64,000 bases of DNA, taken from an uncultured Schumannella sp. GTDB lineage: Bacteria > Actinomycetota > Actinomycetes > Actinomycetales > Microbacteriaceae. The stretch spans positions 62,001 to 126,000 of the forward strand of contig NZ_CAJQNT010000003.1 of the NCBI RefSeq assembly GCF_905479755.1, given 5' to 3'. The notes beneath the pieces were generated by a model. The model did no database searches. It had not been told where the DNA came from and worked only from the letters and a program-made list of their open reading frames with translations. Within the stretch, counting starts at the first letter, position 1; each line of letters begins with the position of its first letter. Shown one piece after another: positions 15,568 to 26,992 of this stretch. A program made the position numbers and the translations under genes.

Positions 15568-17213
15568 GCGGCACGACGGACCTCATCGCGCGGGCGCGCG
15601 ACTGGATGGCGCAAGACCCCGACGAGGCGACGCGCGCCGAGCTGGATGCCCTCCTCGCCCTCGTCGACACGGGAAGCGAGACGGCCGCGGCCGACCTCGC
15701 GGAGCGCTTCGACGGGCGCCTGCAGTTCGGCACCGCCGGCCTTCGCGGCGCGATGGGCGCGGGCCCGCAGCGCATGAATCGGGTCGTGGTGGCGCAGGCC
15801 GCCGCGGGGCTCGGGTTCTTTCTGAAGACGCGGGAGCCGAATCCTTCGGTCGTGATCGGCTACGACGGCCGCCACAATTCGCGTGTCTTCGCCGAGGATT
15901 CGGCCGAGATCCTGCAGGGGCTCGGCGTCGCGGCGACGATTCTGCCGCGCATGCTGCCGACCCCCGTGCTGGCGTTCGCGGTGCGCGAGCTGCGCGCGAG
16001 CGCGGGCATCATGGTGACCGCCTCGCACAACCCGGCGGCCGACAACGGCTACAAGGTGTACCTCGGCGGTGCCGACGACGGCTCCCAGATCGTGCCGCCC
16101 GCCGACGGGCTGATCGCGGCCGAGATCGACCGCGTCGCGGCGGGTTCGATCGCGAACCTCGGCCGGTCGACGGCGTTCGCGACCGCCCCCGAGTCGATCA
16201 TCGAAACGTATGTGGAGCGCACCGCGCACGTGGCCCGGCACGTCGCGCCGCTGACGATCGCGTACACGCCGATGCACGGCGTGGGCCTGGACACCTTCGC
16301 CCGCGTGCTTGCGGCGGCCGGCTTCGCCGAGGCGCACGTGGTCGAGGAGCAGGCCCAGCCCGATCCGGACTTCCCCACCGTCGCGTTCCCGAACCCGGAA
16401 GAGCCCGGCGCCATGGACCTGGTGCTCGCGCGCGCGTCCGCCGTGGGTGCCGACCTGGCGATCGCCAACGACCCGGATGCCGACCGGGTCGCCGTGGGCA
16501 TCCCCACCGCGGACGGGTGGCGGCGTCTCAGCGGCAATGAGGTGGGCTGGCTGCTCGGCTGGGATGCGGCCCGCACCGCCTCCGGGGGCACGCTCGCCAA
16601 TTCGCTGGTCTCCTCCCCCGCGCTCGGCGCGGTCGCCGAGCACTTCGGCTTGGAGCACGCGGAGACGCTCACCGGTTTCAAGTGGATCTCGCGCGCGCCG
16701 GGCATCGTCTTCGGCTACGAGGAGGCCCTCGGCTACCTCGTCAACCCGGACACCGTGCGCGACAAGGACGGCATTTCGGCGGCGCTCGCGGTGCTCTCCC
16801 TCGCGGCCGAACTCCGCGAACGCGGCGAAACGCTCGCCGACCGGCTCGAGCAGTTCGCGGCCGAGTTCGGCGGCTTCGCCTCGGGCCAGATCTCGATCCG
16901 GGTGACCGATCTCGGCGAGATCGCGCGTCTGAGCGCGGCCCTGCGCGACAACCCCCCGCACGAGATCGGCGGCATCGAGGTGACCGCCCTGGAGGACTTC
17001 CTCGTCGGCGTCGGCGACTACCCGCGCAGCGACATCCTGCGCTTCCGCCTCGCGGGCGGCGGTCGCGTGATCGTGCGTCCGAGCGGAACCGAGCCGAAGC
17101 TCAAGTGCTATCTGGATGCGGTTTCGTACGAGGGCAGCGGATCGGAGCGCGTCGCCGCGGCACGGGCCTTGGTCGCGCACCTCGAGTCGGGGATGCGCGA
17201 CCTGCTCCGTTGA
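15564..17213 (+). CDS. Phospho-sugar mutase (phosphoglucomutase/phosphomannomutase/phosphopentomutase type)
   Basis: 549 residues from GTG 15564. Alpha-D-phosphohexomutase with the phosphoserine loop MVTASHNPAADNGYKVY near residue 150, the metal-binding NDPDADRVAVG near 305, the sugar-binding FGYEEALGYLV near 380 and the phosphate-binding RPSGTEPKLKCYL near the C-terminus. Length and the LQFGTAGLRGAMGAGPQRMN N-terminus fit the PGM2/PmmB group, some members of which are phosphopentomutases. Coupling to PNP favours a ribose-1-phosphate role. A contribution to mannose-1-phosphate supply for the ManC product cannot be excluded. Confidence 0.9.
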   Translation: MSGTTDLIARARDWMAQDPDEATRAELDALLALVDTGSETAAADLAERFDGRLQFGTAGLRGAMGAGPQRMNRVVVAQAAAGLGFFLKTREPNPSVVIGYDGRHNSRVFAEDSAEILQGLGVAATILPRMLPTPVLAFAVRELRASAGIMVTASHNPAADNGYKVYLGGADDGSQIVPPADGLIAAEIDRVAAGSIANLGRSTAFATAPESIIETYVERTAHVARHVAPLTIAYTPMHGVGLDTFARVLAAAGFAEAHVVEEQAQPDPDFPTVAFPNPEEPGAMDLVLARASAVGADLAIANDPDADRVAVGIPTADGWRRLSGNEVGWLLGWDAARTASGGTLANSLVSSPALGAVAEHFGLEHAETLTGFKWISRAPGIVFGYEEALGYLVNPDTVRDKDGISAALAVLSLAAELRERGETLADRLEQFAAEFGGFASGQISIRVTDLGEIARLSAALRDNPPHEIGGIEVTALEDFLVGVGDYPRSDILRFRLAGGGRVIVRPSGTEPKLKCYLDAVSYEGSGSERVAAARALVAHLESGMRDLLR

Positions 17214-17223
17214 TCGCCGCGGC

Positions 17224-17991
17224 TCAGCGCGCGGAGCGGTCCATCCGCGCGAGGGCGGCGATGGTCGCGTTGGCGATCGCCTCGGCCCAGATGCGGTGAA
17301 GGCTCGGCCAGGAGATCGAGTCTTCGACGAGCGCGGTGCCGAGCCGCAGGTCCGGGAATGGCACGAACGACACGGCCTGGCAGTCGCCCGCAAGTCGCTC
17401 GCTGGCGCGATTCAGGGCCGCCGTCTGGCGGTCGAGGATCGCGCGAGCGGGGGCGGGAACCGGGCGGAAGTCGCTGACCGGCGGGATCCCAGCGATGATC
17501 ACGTGGCAGGCCTGCCCCGCCTCGTCTCGGAGCTCGGCGATCGCGCGGGCGAGATCCGCGCTCCAGCTTTCGGCTGTCGTCGCCAGGAGCACATCCGGGA
17601 TCCCGAGCATGAGCACGGCGACGTCGAGGTCGGCGAGGTCGTGGTCGGCCGCCGCCGACAGGCCCGCCGCCGTGAGGTCAGGGGACGCGATCACCTGGAT
17701 CTCGACCCCGCGCGACCGGGAGGCCGCGATGGCGGCCGCGGCGCGCGCCGGGACCGCCATGCCGTGGCGCAGCACACCGTAGCCGGCAGCCCCCACGTCT
17801 CCCACGAACAGCATCCGCCGCGGTGACGGCCCCTCGACGACGGTCACCGGCTCATCGCTCGGGAACGGGGCCGTCAGCACGTCGCGCCGATACTGCGCCA
17901 GATGGGCGCGGAGGATCGGGCGCACGAGTGCGAGCAGGGTGCGAATCGCGGCCGATCGGATCGGACGCGTCGCATGCGGGGTGGGAAGCAT
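17224..17991 (-). CDS. SGNH/GDSL-hydrolase-like protein with a substituted nucleophile
   Basis: 255 residues. The fold markers of SGNH hydrolases are present in order: block I reads FVGDVGAAGYGV where FxGDSxxxG is expected, block III is MLGIPDVL instead of GxND, and a C-terminal DSISWPSLHRIWAEA segment occupies the DxxH position. The Ser nucleophile is replaced by Val (codon GTG), so classical esterase activity is unlikely. It is probably a pseudoenzyme or a binding protein. A basic, amphipathic N-terminus (residues 1-40) might lie on the membrane. It converges with the phosphosugar mutase gene. Confidence 0.65.
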   Translation of the reverse strand: MLPTPHATRPIRSAAIRTLLALVRPILRAHLAQYRRDVLTAPFPSDEPVTVVEGPSPRRMLFVGDVGAAGYGVLRHGMAVPARAAAAIAASRSRGVEIQVIASPDLTAAGLSAAADHDLADLDVAVLMLGIPDVLLATTAESWSADLARAIAELRDEAGQACHVIIAGIPPVSDFRPVPAPARAILDRQTAALNRASERLAGDCQAVSFVPFPDLRLGTALVEDSISWPSLHRIWAEAIANATIAALARMDRSAR

Positions 17992-18212
17992 GTGCTGTCA
18001 TTGTGCCTGACGGGGCGCAATCCTCCCAGTTGAGAGACCCTCGACCGCGGAAACTATGACGCGAGCTCGTACCCCGAATTGTGGGGGTTCTTGCCGGTCA
18101 TTCGTCCCCCGAAATCTGGGTTAGCCTAGTGCATCCTCGAAACTTCGGTTTCGCGGACGCGTTCGGCTGGTAACCGGGCGCGCGCGGCGCTGCGATGCCC
18201 TGATCAATCGCG

Positions 18213-18235
18213 GCGCCGCGCCCCTCACGCGGTGC
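18213..18235 (-). terminator. Hairpin after the PTS IIB gene
   Basis: GCGCCGCG (18213-18220) pairs with CGCGGTGC (18228-18235), one G-T wobble, seven-base loop, directly beyond the IIB stop. No U-run follows. The rest of 18000-18236 holds only a weak CGAAAC-TTCG-GTTTCG hairpin at 18138-18153 and no gene. Confidence 0.4.
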
Positions 18236-18236
18236 G

Positions 18237-18509
18237 TCAGCCGAGCGCCTTCTCGAGCTTGACGGTGAGTTCGGCGGTGTCGAAGTAGTTCTCGACGACG
18301 ACCACATCCGCGTAGGTGGCGCCGATCGCGGTCACGAACTCGGGGCTCGTGAGAATCACCTGCGCGTCGTCGGCCTCGGCGTGCAGCGAATTCAGGTCCG
18401 TGGCGACGACGGTCGCCTCGATGCCCAGTCGCCCCAGCACGCGCTCGGCGTTGACCTTGAGGATGCCGCTGGTGCCGACACCCGCCCCGCAGATCGCGAC
18501 GATCTTCAC
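18237..18509 (-). CDS. PTS sugar transporter IIB subunit (ascorbate/galactitol-like)
   Basis: 90 residues. MKIVAICGAGVGTSGILKVN carries the phospho-acceptor Cys in a CGAGxGTS loop, typical of the lactose/galactitol/ascorbate type IIB fold. It would accept phosphate from IIA (encoded just upstream, overlap ATGA) and pass it to a sugar at the IIC permease. No IIC gene is adjacent, so the permease is elsewhere or the pair is regulatory. It is the last gene of the add operon. Confidence 0.85.
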   Translation of the reverse strand: MKIVAICGAGVGTSGILKVNAERVLGRLGIEATVVATDLNSLHAEADDAQVILTSPEFVTAIGATYADVVVVENYFDTAELTVKLEKALG

Positions 18510-18988
18510 GAAAGTTCCTCTCCTGCCGCCCGGTGAGCGGCGACCGCGGGCACGCCGAGAATCGAGCGCACCTCATCGGAACTCGTCGCCTCGGCGATGC
18601 GTTCGACCGCATCCGAATCGTTGAAGGTGTTGGCCAACTGGGCCACGAAACCGATGTGCCGGTCGTTGGCGGTGACCGCCAGACCGAGCACGACGCGAAC
18701 CGGGTCGTTGTGCGGGTGGCCGAAGTTCACCGGCTCGGCAAGCGACGCAACCGCGAACCCGTCGGCGAGCACGTCGGGGCCGGGGCGCGCGTGGGCGAGC
18801 GCGAGGCCGGGGGCGATGACGACGTAGGGGCCGTGTTCCTCGATCATGCGCACCATGGAGGCCGTGTACTCCGGCTTGGCGGCTCCCGTCGCCACCAGTC
18901 CCGCCCCGACGACCGCGACGGCGGCACGCCAATCGGCGGCGTCCGCGCCGAGCGCGACCGCCGCATCCGGGAGCGGAGGAAGCGACAT
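18506..18988 (-). CDS. PTS IIA subunit (mannitol/fructose/ascorbate type)
   Basis: 160 residues from ATG 18988. The likely phospho-His lies in PGLALAHARPG; MVRMIEEHGPYVVIAPG before it and GFVAQLANTFND after it are typical of PTS EIIA type-2 (UlaC/SgaA-like) domains. The start codon overlaps the adenosine-deaminase stop by one base (TGATG), so the genes are translationally coupled. Expected donor is HPr. An in-frame upstream extension would run through the adenosine deaminase gene and is not real. Confidence 0.85.
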   Translation of the reverse strand: MSLPPLPDAAVALGADAADWRAAVAVVGAGLVATGAAKPEYTASMVRMIEEHGPYVVIAPGLALAHARPGPDVLADGFAVASLAEPVNFGHPHNDPVRVVLGLAVTANDRHIGFVAQLANTFNDSDAVERIAEATSSDEVRSILGVPAVAAHRAAGEELS

Positions 18989-20100
18989 CACGCGGCTTCG
19001 AAGCCCCCCTCGATCAGCTCGATGAGGTCCTGGCGCTCGTCGAGCGGCAGGAAGGCGGCCTCGGCCGCGTTGAGCTGGAAGGCGAGCAGGTCGTCGAGTC
19101 CGTAGCCGAAGGTGTCGACCAGCAACTCGAGTTCGCGCGTCAGCGTGGTGGCGCTCATCAGCCGGTTGTCGGTGTTGACGGTCACGCGGAAGCCGAGCTG
19201 ATACAGCGTGTCGAAGGGATGCGCGGCGAGGTCGGTGCCCCACGCGGCGATCGCGCCGGTCTGCAGGTTCGAACTCGGACTGGTCTCGAGCGCAATGCTG
19301 CGGTAGCGTACCCATTGCGCGACGTGACCCAGGCTGACGTAGTCGTTGTCGCCGTCGCGCGACTCCACGGTGATGTCGTCGGCGATCCGGACGCCGTGCC
19401 CGAGGCGCAGCGCGTGGCCGTCGACGAGGGCTCCGCGGATGCTGTCCAGTCCGTCCGCTTCGCCGGCGTGGATCGTCGCGGGGAACATCTCGCGCGCCAG
19501 CAGGTCGAAGGCCGCGCCCATCCGCGACGGGGGGAACCCCGCCTCAGGGCCCGCGATGTCGAAACCGACCACGCCGCGATCGCGGTGACGCAGCGCCAGC
19601 TCGGCGATCTCGACGCCGCGGTCGAGATGGCGCATCGCGCTCACCAACTGGCCGACGCGGATGTGTGAACCGGCCGCGTTCGCGGCGGCGACCCCCGCAT
19701 CCAGACCCGCTTGCACGGCCTCGACCGCCGCGTCGAGGCTGAGACCCGCGCTGACGTGCTGCTCGGGAGCCCACCGGATCTCGCCCCACACGACGCCGTC
19801 CTCGGCCAGGTCGGCGACGAACTCGCGCGCGACGCGCTCGAGCCCGTCGGCGGTCTGCATCACCGCGACGGTGACGTCGAAGGTCTTCAGGTACTCGACG
19901 AGCGAACCCGAGTCGCTCTTCTCGGCGAACCAGGCGCCGAGGGCGTCGGCGTCACCGACGGGGGCGCCGCCGGGAAGCTCGATGCCGTGCTCGTCGGCGA
20001 GCTCGAGGATGGTCGCGGGGCGCAGGCCGCCGTCGAGATGATCGTGCAACGAGACCTTCGGAAGGGTCTTCACAGTCGACAGTTCCGCGGCATCGCTCAT
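18988..20100 (-). CDS. add: Adenosine deaminase
   Basis: 370 residues from ATG 20100. Converts adenosine/deoxyadenosine to inosine/deoxyinosine, the substrate of the PNP encoded at 14731. Zinc ligands are visible in KVSLHDHLDGG (HxH) and TIHAGEAD, with the catalytic Glu in HAGE, HALRLGHG and the downstream Asp in VTVNTDNRLMS. The start is chosen because a TACGCT box lies 6 bases upstream; a longer in-frame reading overlaps the divergent nucleoside hydrolase promoter. It heads the operon with the PTS IIA/IIB genes. Confidence 0.95.
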   Translation of the reverse strand: MSDAAELSTVKTLPKVSLHDHLDGGLRPATILELADEHGIELPGGAPVGDADALGAWFAEKSDSGSLVEYLKTFDVTVAVMQTADGLERVAREFVADLAEDGVVWGEIRWAPEQHVSAGLSLDAAVEAVQAGLDAGVAAANAAGSHIRVGQLVSAMRHLDRGVEIAELALRHRDRGVVGFDIAGPEAGFPPSRMGAAFDLLAREMFPATIHAGEADGLDSIRGALVDGHALRLGHGVRIADDITVESRDGDNDYVSLGHVAQWVRYRSIALETSPSSNLQTGAIAAWGTDLAAHPFDTLYQLGFRVTVNTDNRLMSATTLTRELELLVDTFGYGLDDLLAFQLNAAEAAFLPLDERQDLIELIEGGFEAA

Positions 20101-20106
20101 ACCCCC

Positions 20107-20112
20107 AGCGTA
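20107..20112 (-). promoter_or_regulatory. -10 box TACGCT for add
   Basis: TACGCT on the minus strand, 6 bases before the add ATG. Leaderless-type spacing. Confidence 0.55.
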
Positions 20113-20153
20113 GTTGGGAGTCGCCTGGAAATTCCCCCGGATCTCATCGGGAT

Positions 20154-20159
20154 TACGCT
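20154..20159 (+). promoter_or_regulatory. -10 box TACGCT for the nucleoside hydrolase gene
   Basis: TACGCT, 6 bases before the ATG at 20166. It faces an identical hexamer serving add 42 bases away. The whole divergent promoter fits in 65 bases. Confidence 0.55.
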
Positions 20160-20165
20160 CGAAGC

Positions 20166-21104
20166 ATGACGGCACGGAAGATCATCCTCGACTGCGATCC
20201 GGGTCACGACGACGCGATCGCGATGCTGCTCGCACACGGCAGTCCCGAGGTCGAACTGCTGGCCGTCACGACGGTCGCCGGCAACGCGTCGCTCGCGAAT
20301 GTGACCCACAATGCGCTCTCGGTGGCGCGCGTCGCGGGCATCACCGGCATCCCCTTCGCGGCGGGGGCGGCGCGCCCGCTCGTGCGGCGCACCGAGTATG
20401 CGCCGACGATCCACGGCGACTCGGGGCTCGACGGGCCGGAGCTGCCGGAGCCCGAGCTCGAGCTCGATCCGAGGTCGGCAGCGCAGCTCATCATCGACCT
20501 GGTGATGGCGCACGAGCCGGGTGAGATCACGCTCGTGCCGACCGGGGCGCTGACCAACATCGCCCTCGCTGCCCGACTCGAACCGCGCATCGTGCCGCGC
20601 GTGCGCGAGGTCGTGCTGATGGGCGGCGGCGTGCACGTCGGAAACTGGAACGCGACGAGCGAGTTCAACATCGTCATCGATCCCGAGGCCGCGCACATCG
20701 TGTTCAACGAGGACTGGCCGCTCACGATGGTCGGGCTCGACGTGACGCATCAGGCGCTGGCGACGGATGCGGTGCGCGCCGCGATCACCGAGCTCGACAC
20801 CGCGCCCGCGCGCTTCACCCTCGAATTGCTGGACTTCTTCGCCGACACGTACCGCCGCGAGCAGGGCTTCACGTATCCGCCGGTGCACGACCCGGTCGCC
20901 GTCGCCTACGTCATCGACCCGGCCGTGCTGCACGTCGTGAAGGCGCCGCTCGACGTCGAGTTGTCGGGAACCCTGACGCTCGGCATGACGGTCGCCGACC
21001 TGCGGATGCCCGCGCCGGACGACTGCCGCACGCAGGTCTCGCTCGGCCTCGACCAGGACCGTTTCTGGTCTCTCGTCGTCGCCGCCCTCCGCCGCATCGG
21101 CTGA
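20166..21104 (+). CDS. Inosine-uridine nucleoside N-ribohydrolase family protein
   Basis: 312 residues. The calcium-binding N-terminal signature ILDCDPGHDDAIAMLLAHG is complete. Other family elements are TVAGNASLANVTHNAL, HGDSGLDG, VPTGALTNIALA, EVVLMGGG, EFNIVIDPEAAHIV and a C-terminal VHDPVAVAYV. It hydrolyses nucleosides to base plus ribose, complementing the phosphorolytic enzymes around it. Specificity (pyrimidine versus purine) is not evident. It converges with deoA across repeat copy 3. Confidence 0.93.
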   Translation: MTARKIILDCDPGHDDAIAMLLAHGSPEVELLAVTTVAGNASLANVTHNALSVARVAGITGIPFAAGAARPLVRRTEYAPTIHGDSGLDGPELPEPELELDPRSAAQLIIDLVMAHEPGEITLVPTGALTNIALAARLEPRIVPRVREVVLMGGGVHVGNWNATSEFNIVIDPEAAHIVFNEDWPLTMVGLDVTHQALATDAVRAAITELDTAPARFTLELLDFFADTYRREQGFTYPPVHDPVAVAYVIDPAVLHVVKAPLDVELSGTLTLGMTVADLRMPAPDDCRTQVSLGLDQDRFWSLVVAALRRIG

Positions 21105-21112
21105 CAGCACCT

Positions 21113-21196
21113 TTTTCAGGAGTTGGTGTGAGTGGTGTGACTCATGTCGTGCGGCGGGTCACTCCACACAACTTCTGCCACACAAACTCCTGAAAA
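21113..21196. repeat. 84-bp palindromic element, family A copy 3
   Basis: TTTTCAGGAGTTGGTGTGAG at 21113-21132 and a near-complementary right arm ending ACTCCTGAAAA at 21196. Same length as the copies at 12111 and 13150. It fills almost the whole gap between the convergent nucleoside hydrolase and deoA genes, so it may act as a bidirectional terminator. Confidence 0.87.
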
Positions 21197-21199
21197 CGG

Positions 21200-22491
<1,292 letters not shown>

Positions 22492-22495
<4 letters not shown>

Positions 22496-22896
22496 GATTC
22501 TCGATACTCCTGAAGGGTTCGGGGCCCGAAGGCGTCGGGCAGCACCTCGTCGATGGTCTTGATGCCGGAGACCGTCGCCAGCAGCATGCCGTCGGCCGAA
22601 TGCTCGAAGAGCAGCTGTCGGCAACGACCGCAGGGCATCAGCGCGTCCCCGTGCCCGTCCACGCACGCGAACGCCACCAGCTTTCCGCCGCCCGACATCC
22701 AGAGCGCCGAGACGAGCGAGCACTCGGCGCACAGCGTCACCCCGTAGGAGGCGTTCTCGATGTTTGCGCCGGTCACGATCCGACCGTCGTCGACGAGGGC
22801 GGCGGCTCCCACCGGGAACTTCGAGTACGGCGAGTAGGAGTGCGTCACCGCCTCGCGAGCCGCCGAGCGTAGCGCATCCCAGTCGATCTCCGACAT
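22492..22896 (-). CDS. cdd: Cytidine deaminase
   Basis: 134 residues from ATG 22896 (a TTG at 22902 is possible). Zinc-dependent deamination of cytidine/deoxycytidine. The sequence has the substrate loop SYSPYSKFPVGAAAL, the zinc and catalytic Glu motif TLCAECSLVSAL and PCGRCRQLLFEH with the other two Cys ligands. It sits between the nucleoside ABC permease and deoA genes, each junction only a few bases, so uptake and catabolism are co-expressed. Confidence 0.95.
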
Positions 22897-22898
22897 CG

Positions 22899-24172
22899 TC
22901 AACTCTTGATGTAGGGCTTGCCGTCGGCGGCCGGCGGGCGCGACTGTCCGACGAGTCCGGCGACCGCGAAGATCGTCACGAGGTAGGGCAGCATCAGCAT
23001 GAACTCACTCGGCACCGGCGAACCGATGATCCCGAGCACGCTCTGCAGGCTGGTGGCGAAGCCGAACAGCAGAGCCGCCAGCGTCGCCCGGATCGGATGC
23101 CAGCGCCCGAAGATGACGGCGGCGAGAGCGATGAAGCCCATGCCGTTGGTCATCTCCTTGCCGAAGGCGCTCACCGAGTCGAGCGTGAAGTACGCCCCGC
23201 CCATTCCGGCGATCGCGCCCGCGAGCAGCACGTTCCAGAACCGGGTGCGGTTGACGTCGATGCCGACCGTGTCGGCGGCCGTGGGGTGCTCGCCAACCGA
23301 ACGGACGCGCAGACCCCAGCGGGTCTTGAACAGCCCGAACCAGACCCCGAACACCGCGATGTACATCAGGTACACGATGATCGTCTGCTGGAAGAAGACC
23401 GGTCCGATGATCGGGATCTGCGACAGGATCGGGATCTCGAGCGACGGGAAGCGCACGCTCGAGTTGAACTGCGCCGTGTTGGCGGTCAGCACCGTGGAGT
23501 ACAGGAAGTTCGTCAGACCCATCACGAGCACGTTCAGCACGACGCCGACGATCACCTGCTCGACGATGTAGCGGATGGCGAAGACGGCGAGCACGAGCGA
23601 GACGAGCATGCCCGCGATCATCGCCGCCAGCAGCCCGAGCAGCGGCTGGCCGGTGACCGAGGAGACAACGGCGGCCGAGAACGCGCCGAACAGCAGCTGC
23701 CCTTCGATCGCGATGTTGACGACGCCGACCCGCTCGGACACGACACCGCCGAGCGCCCCGAAGATGATCGGCGTGCTGAGCGCGAGCGCCCCGATCAGCA
23801 GACCGGGAAGCGGAATCGTCTTGCCGGCGGCGGCCCAGGTCAAGAACGCGAAGAGTGCGAGCGCGACGAATACGATCACGAGCCACAGTGGCGACTTGCC
23901 CCGCGGGTGCAGGAACGAGAACGCGAGAGCCCCGAACACCATCAGCACCATGAGCACGGCGACGGCGGCGACGAATCCCACGGTCGGAACGACCAAGGCC
24001 GGGAGCTGGATGAAGTCGCTGCCGGTGGAGAGCCGGAACGTGGTCTCCCCGTCGCGCGGGAAGGCGAAGCCCATCAGGAGCGCCGCGATCGCGAAGACCG
24101 CCAGCCCGATCGGCGTCTTGAGGTCGCGAACGCGGGCAACTTCGCGGTCGGCGTTCAGCGCCGCAGTCGTGG

Positions 24173-24176
<4 letters not shown>
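22899..24176 (-). CDS. Nucleoside ABC transporter permease (second subunit, NupQ/YufQ-like)
   Basis: 425 residues from GTG 24176, which overlaps the preceding permease stop (GTGA). About ten hydrophobic helices are present, and the BPD_transp_2 family core is seen in GVVSERVGVVNIAIEGQLLFGA and GEHPTAADTVGIDVNRTRFW. It forms the membrane channel together with the product of 24173-25450. The neighbouring BmpA-type lipoprotein and nucleoside catabolic genes point to nucleoside rather than sugar uptake. Confidence 0.92.
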
Positions 24177-25446
<1,270 letters not shown>

Positions 25447-25450
<4 letters not shown>

Positions 25451-26961
25451 GCGGCGGCCTCCTTCGGGGTTTCGCCCGCCATCATGAGGCCGAGCACGTC
25501 ACGGGGGGTGTCACCGGGGACGATGCCCACGATGCCGCCGCGGTACATCACGGCGATGCGGTCGGCAAGCGCGACGACCTCGTCGAGCTCGGTCGAGACG
25601 ACGATGACGGGCACGCCCGCGTCGCGCGCGGCGACGATCTGGCTGTGCACGAATTCGATCGAGCCGACGTCGAGGCCGCGTGTGGGCTGGGCGGCGACAA
25701 CGAGTTTGACCTCTTTGCTGAGTTCGCGCGCGAGCACGACCTTCTGCTGGTTTCCGCCCGAGAGCTTGCCGACGTGGGTCTCGATTCCGGGTGCGCGGAT
25801 GTCGAACTCCTCGAGCTTCTCGCGCGCGAAGGTCGCGAGCGTTTCGAGCTGCAGGGTTCCGCTTTTGACGAAGGGTTCGCTGTGCGACCGGTCGAGCATG
25901 AGGTTTTCGGCGATCGTGAAGCCGGCGATGAGGCCGTCTTCACGGCGATCTTCGGGCACGAACCCGACTCCCGCATCGAGGACCTTGCGCGGCGTGCGGC
26001 CGACGAGTTCTTCGCCACCGAGCGTGATCGAGCCTTCGACCCGGGGCTGCAGGCCCATGATCGCCTCCGTCAGCTCGGTCTGCCCGTTGCCCTGGACACC
26101 CGCGATCGCGAGGATCTCCCCCGTGCGCACCTCAAAGTTCAGGTGCGCGACAACGTACTGATTGTTGGCGTCGATCACGGACAGGTTGCGCACGACGAGC
26201 GCCTCCTCGCCCGGTTCGGCCGGGTCCTTGTCGACCATGAGGTCGACCGCGCGGCCGACCATGAGCGAGGCGAGTTCGGCGTTGGTGGCGGTGGGCTCCG
26301 CCTCGCCGACGACCTTGCCGAGCCGGATGACGGTGATGCGGTCGGCGACCTCGCGCACCTCGCGCAGCTTGTGCGTGATGAACACGATCGAGGTGCCGGT
26401 CTCTTTGAGCTGGCGCATGATCGCCATCAGCTCATCGGTCTCTTGCGGCGTGAGCACCGCGGTCGGCTCGTCGAAGACGAGCACGCGGGCATCCCGTGAC
26501 AGCGCCTTGATGATCTCGACGCGTTGCTGCACGCCGACCGGGAGATCTTCGACGCGCGCATCCGGATCGACGTCGAAGCCGAACCGTGCGGAGATCTCGC
26601 GCACCTTCTCGCGGGCACCCTCGAGATCGAGCACGCCGCCGAACTTGGTGGATTCGTGGCCGAGCATGACGTTCTCGGCGACCGTGAACACGGGGATGAG
26701 CATGAAGTGCTGATGGACCATGCCGATCCCGGCATTCATCGCGTCGCCGGGGCCCGCGAAGTGCTGGACCTTGTCGTCGAGCAGGATTTCGCCGCCGTCG
26801 GCGCGATACAGACCGTAGAGGACGTTCATCAACGTCGACTTGCCGGCGCCGTTCTCACCGAGCAGCGCGTGGATTTCGCCGGCCTCCACGGTGAGGTCGA
26901 TGTGGTCGTTGGCGACCAGGGCACCGAACTTCTTCGTGATGCCTCGGAGTTCGAGCTTCAT
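25447..26961 (-). CDS. Nucleoside ABC transporter ATP-binding protein (two NBDs)
   Basis: 504 residues from ATG 26961. Two tandem nucleotide-binding domains: the first with LLGENGAGKSTLMNVLYG, GVQQRVEIIKALSRDA and LVFDEPTAVLTPQE, the second with IAGVQGNGQTEL (degenerate Walker A) and SGGNQQKVVLARELS. This is the RbsA/NupO arrangement that energises both permeases. The start is set by a TAGATT box 7 bases upstream; the TTG three codons earlier lacks support. Confidence 0.93.
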
Positions 26962-26968
26962 GCCACCC

Positions 26969-26974
26969 AATCTA
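26969..26974 (-). promoter_or_regulatory. -10 box TAGATT for the ABC ATPase operon
   Basis: TAGATT on the minus strand, 7 bases before the ATG at 26961. It gives the ATPase-permease-permease-cdd-deoA operon its own leaderless start, separate from the lipoprotein gene. Confidence 0.5.
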
Positions 26975-26992
26975 TTCCCAGTACAGCGAACA

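Noticed and set aside
18506-19315. Extended PTS IIA reading starting at 19315
   Set aside because: The added 109 residues are an out-of-frame reading of adenosine deaminase; the ATG at 18988 has a coupling overlap and matches family length.
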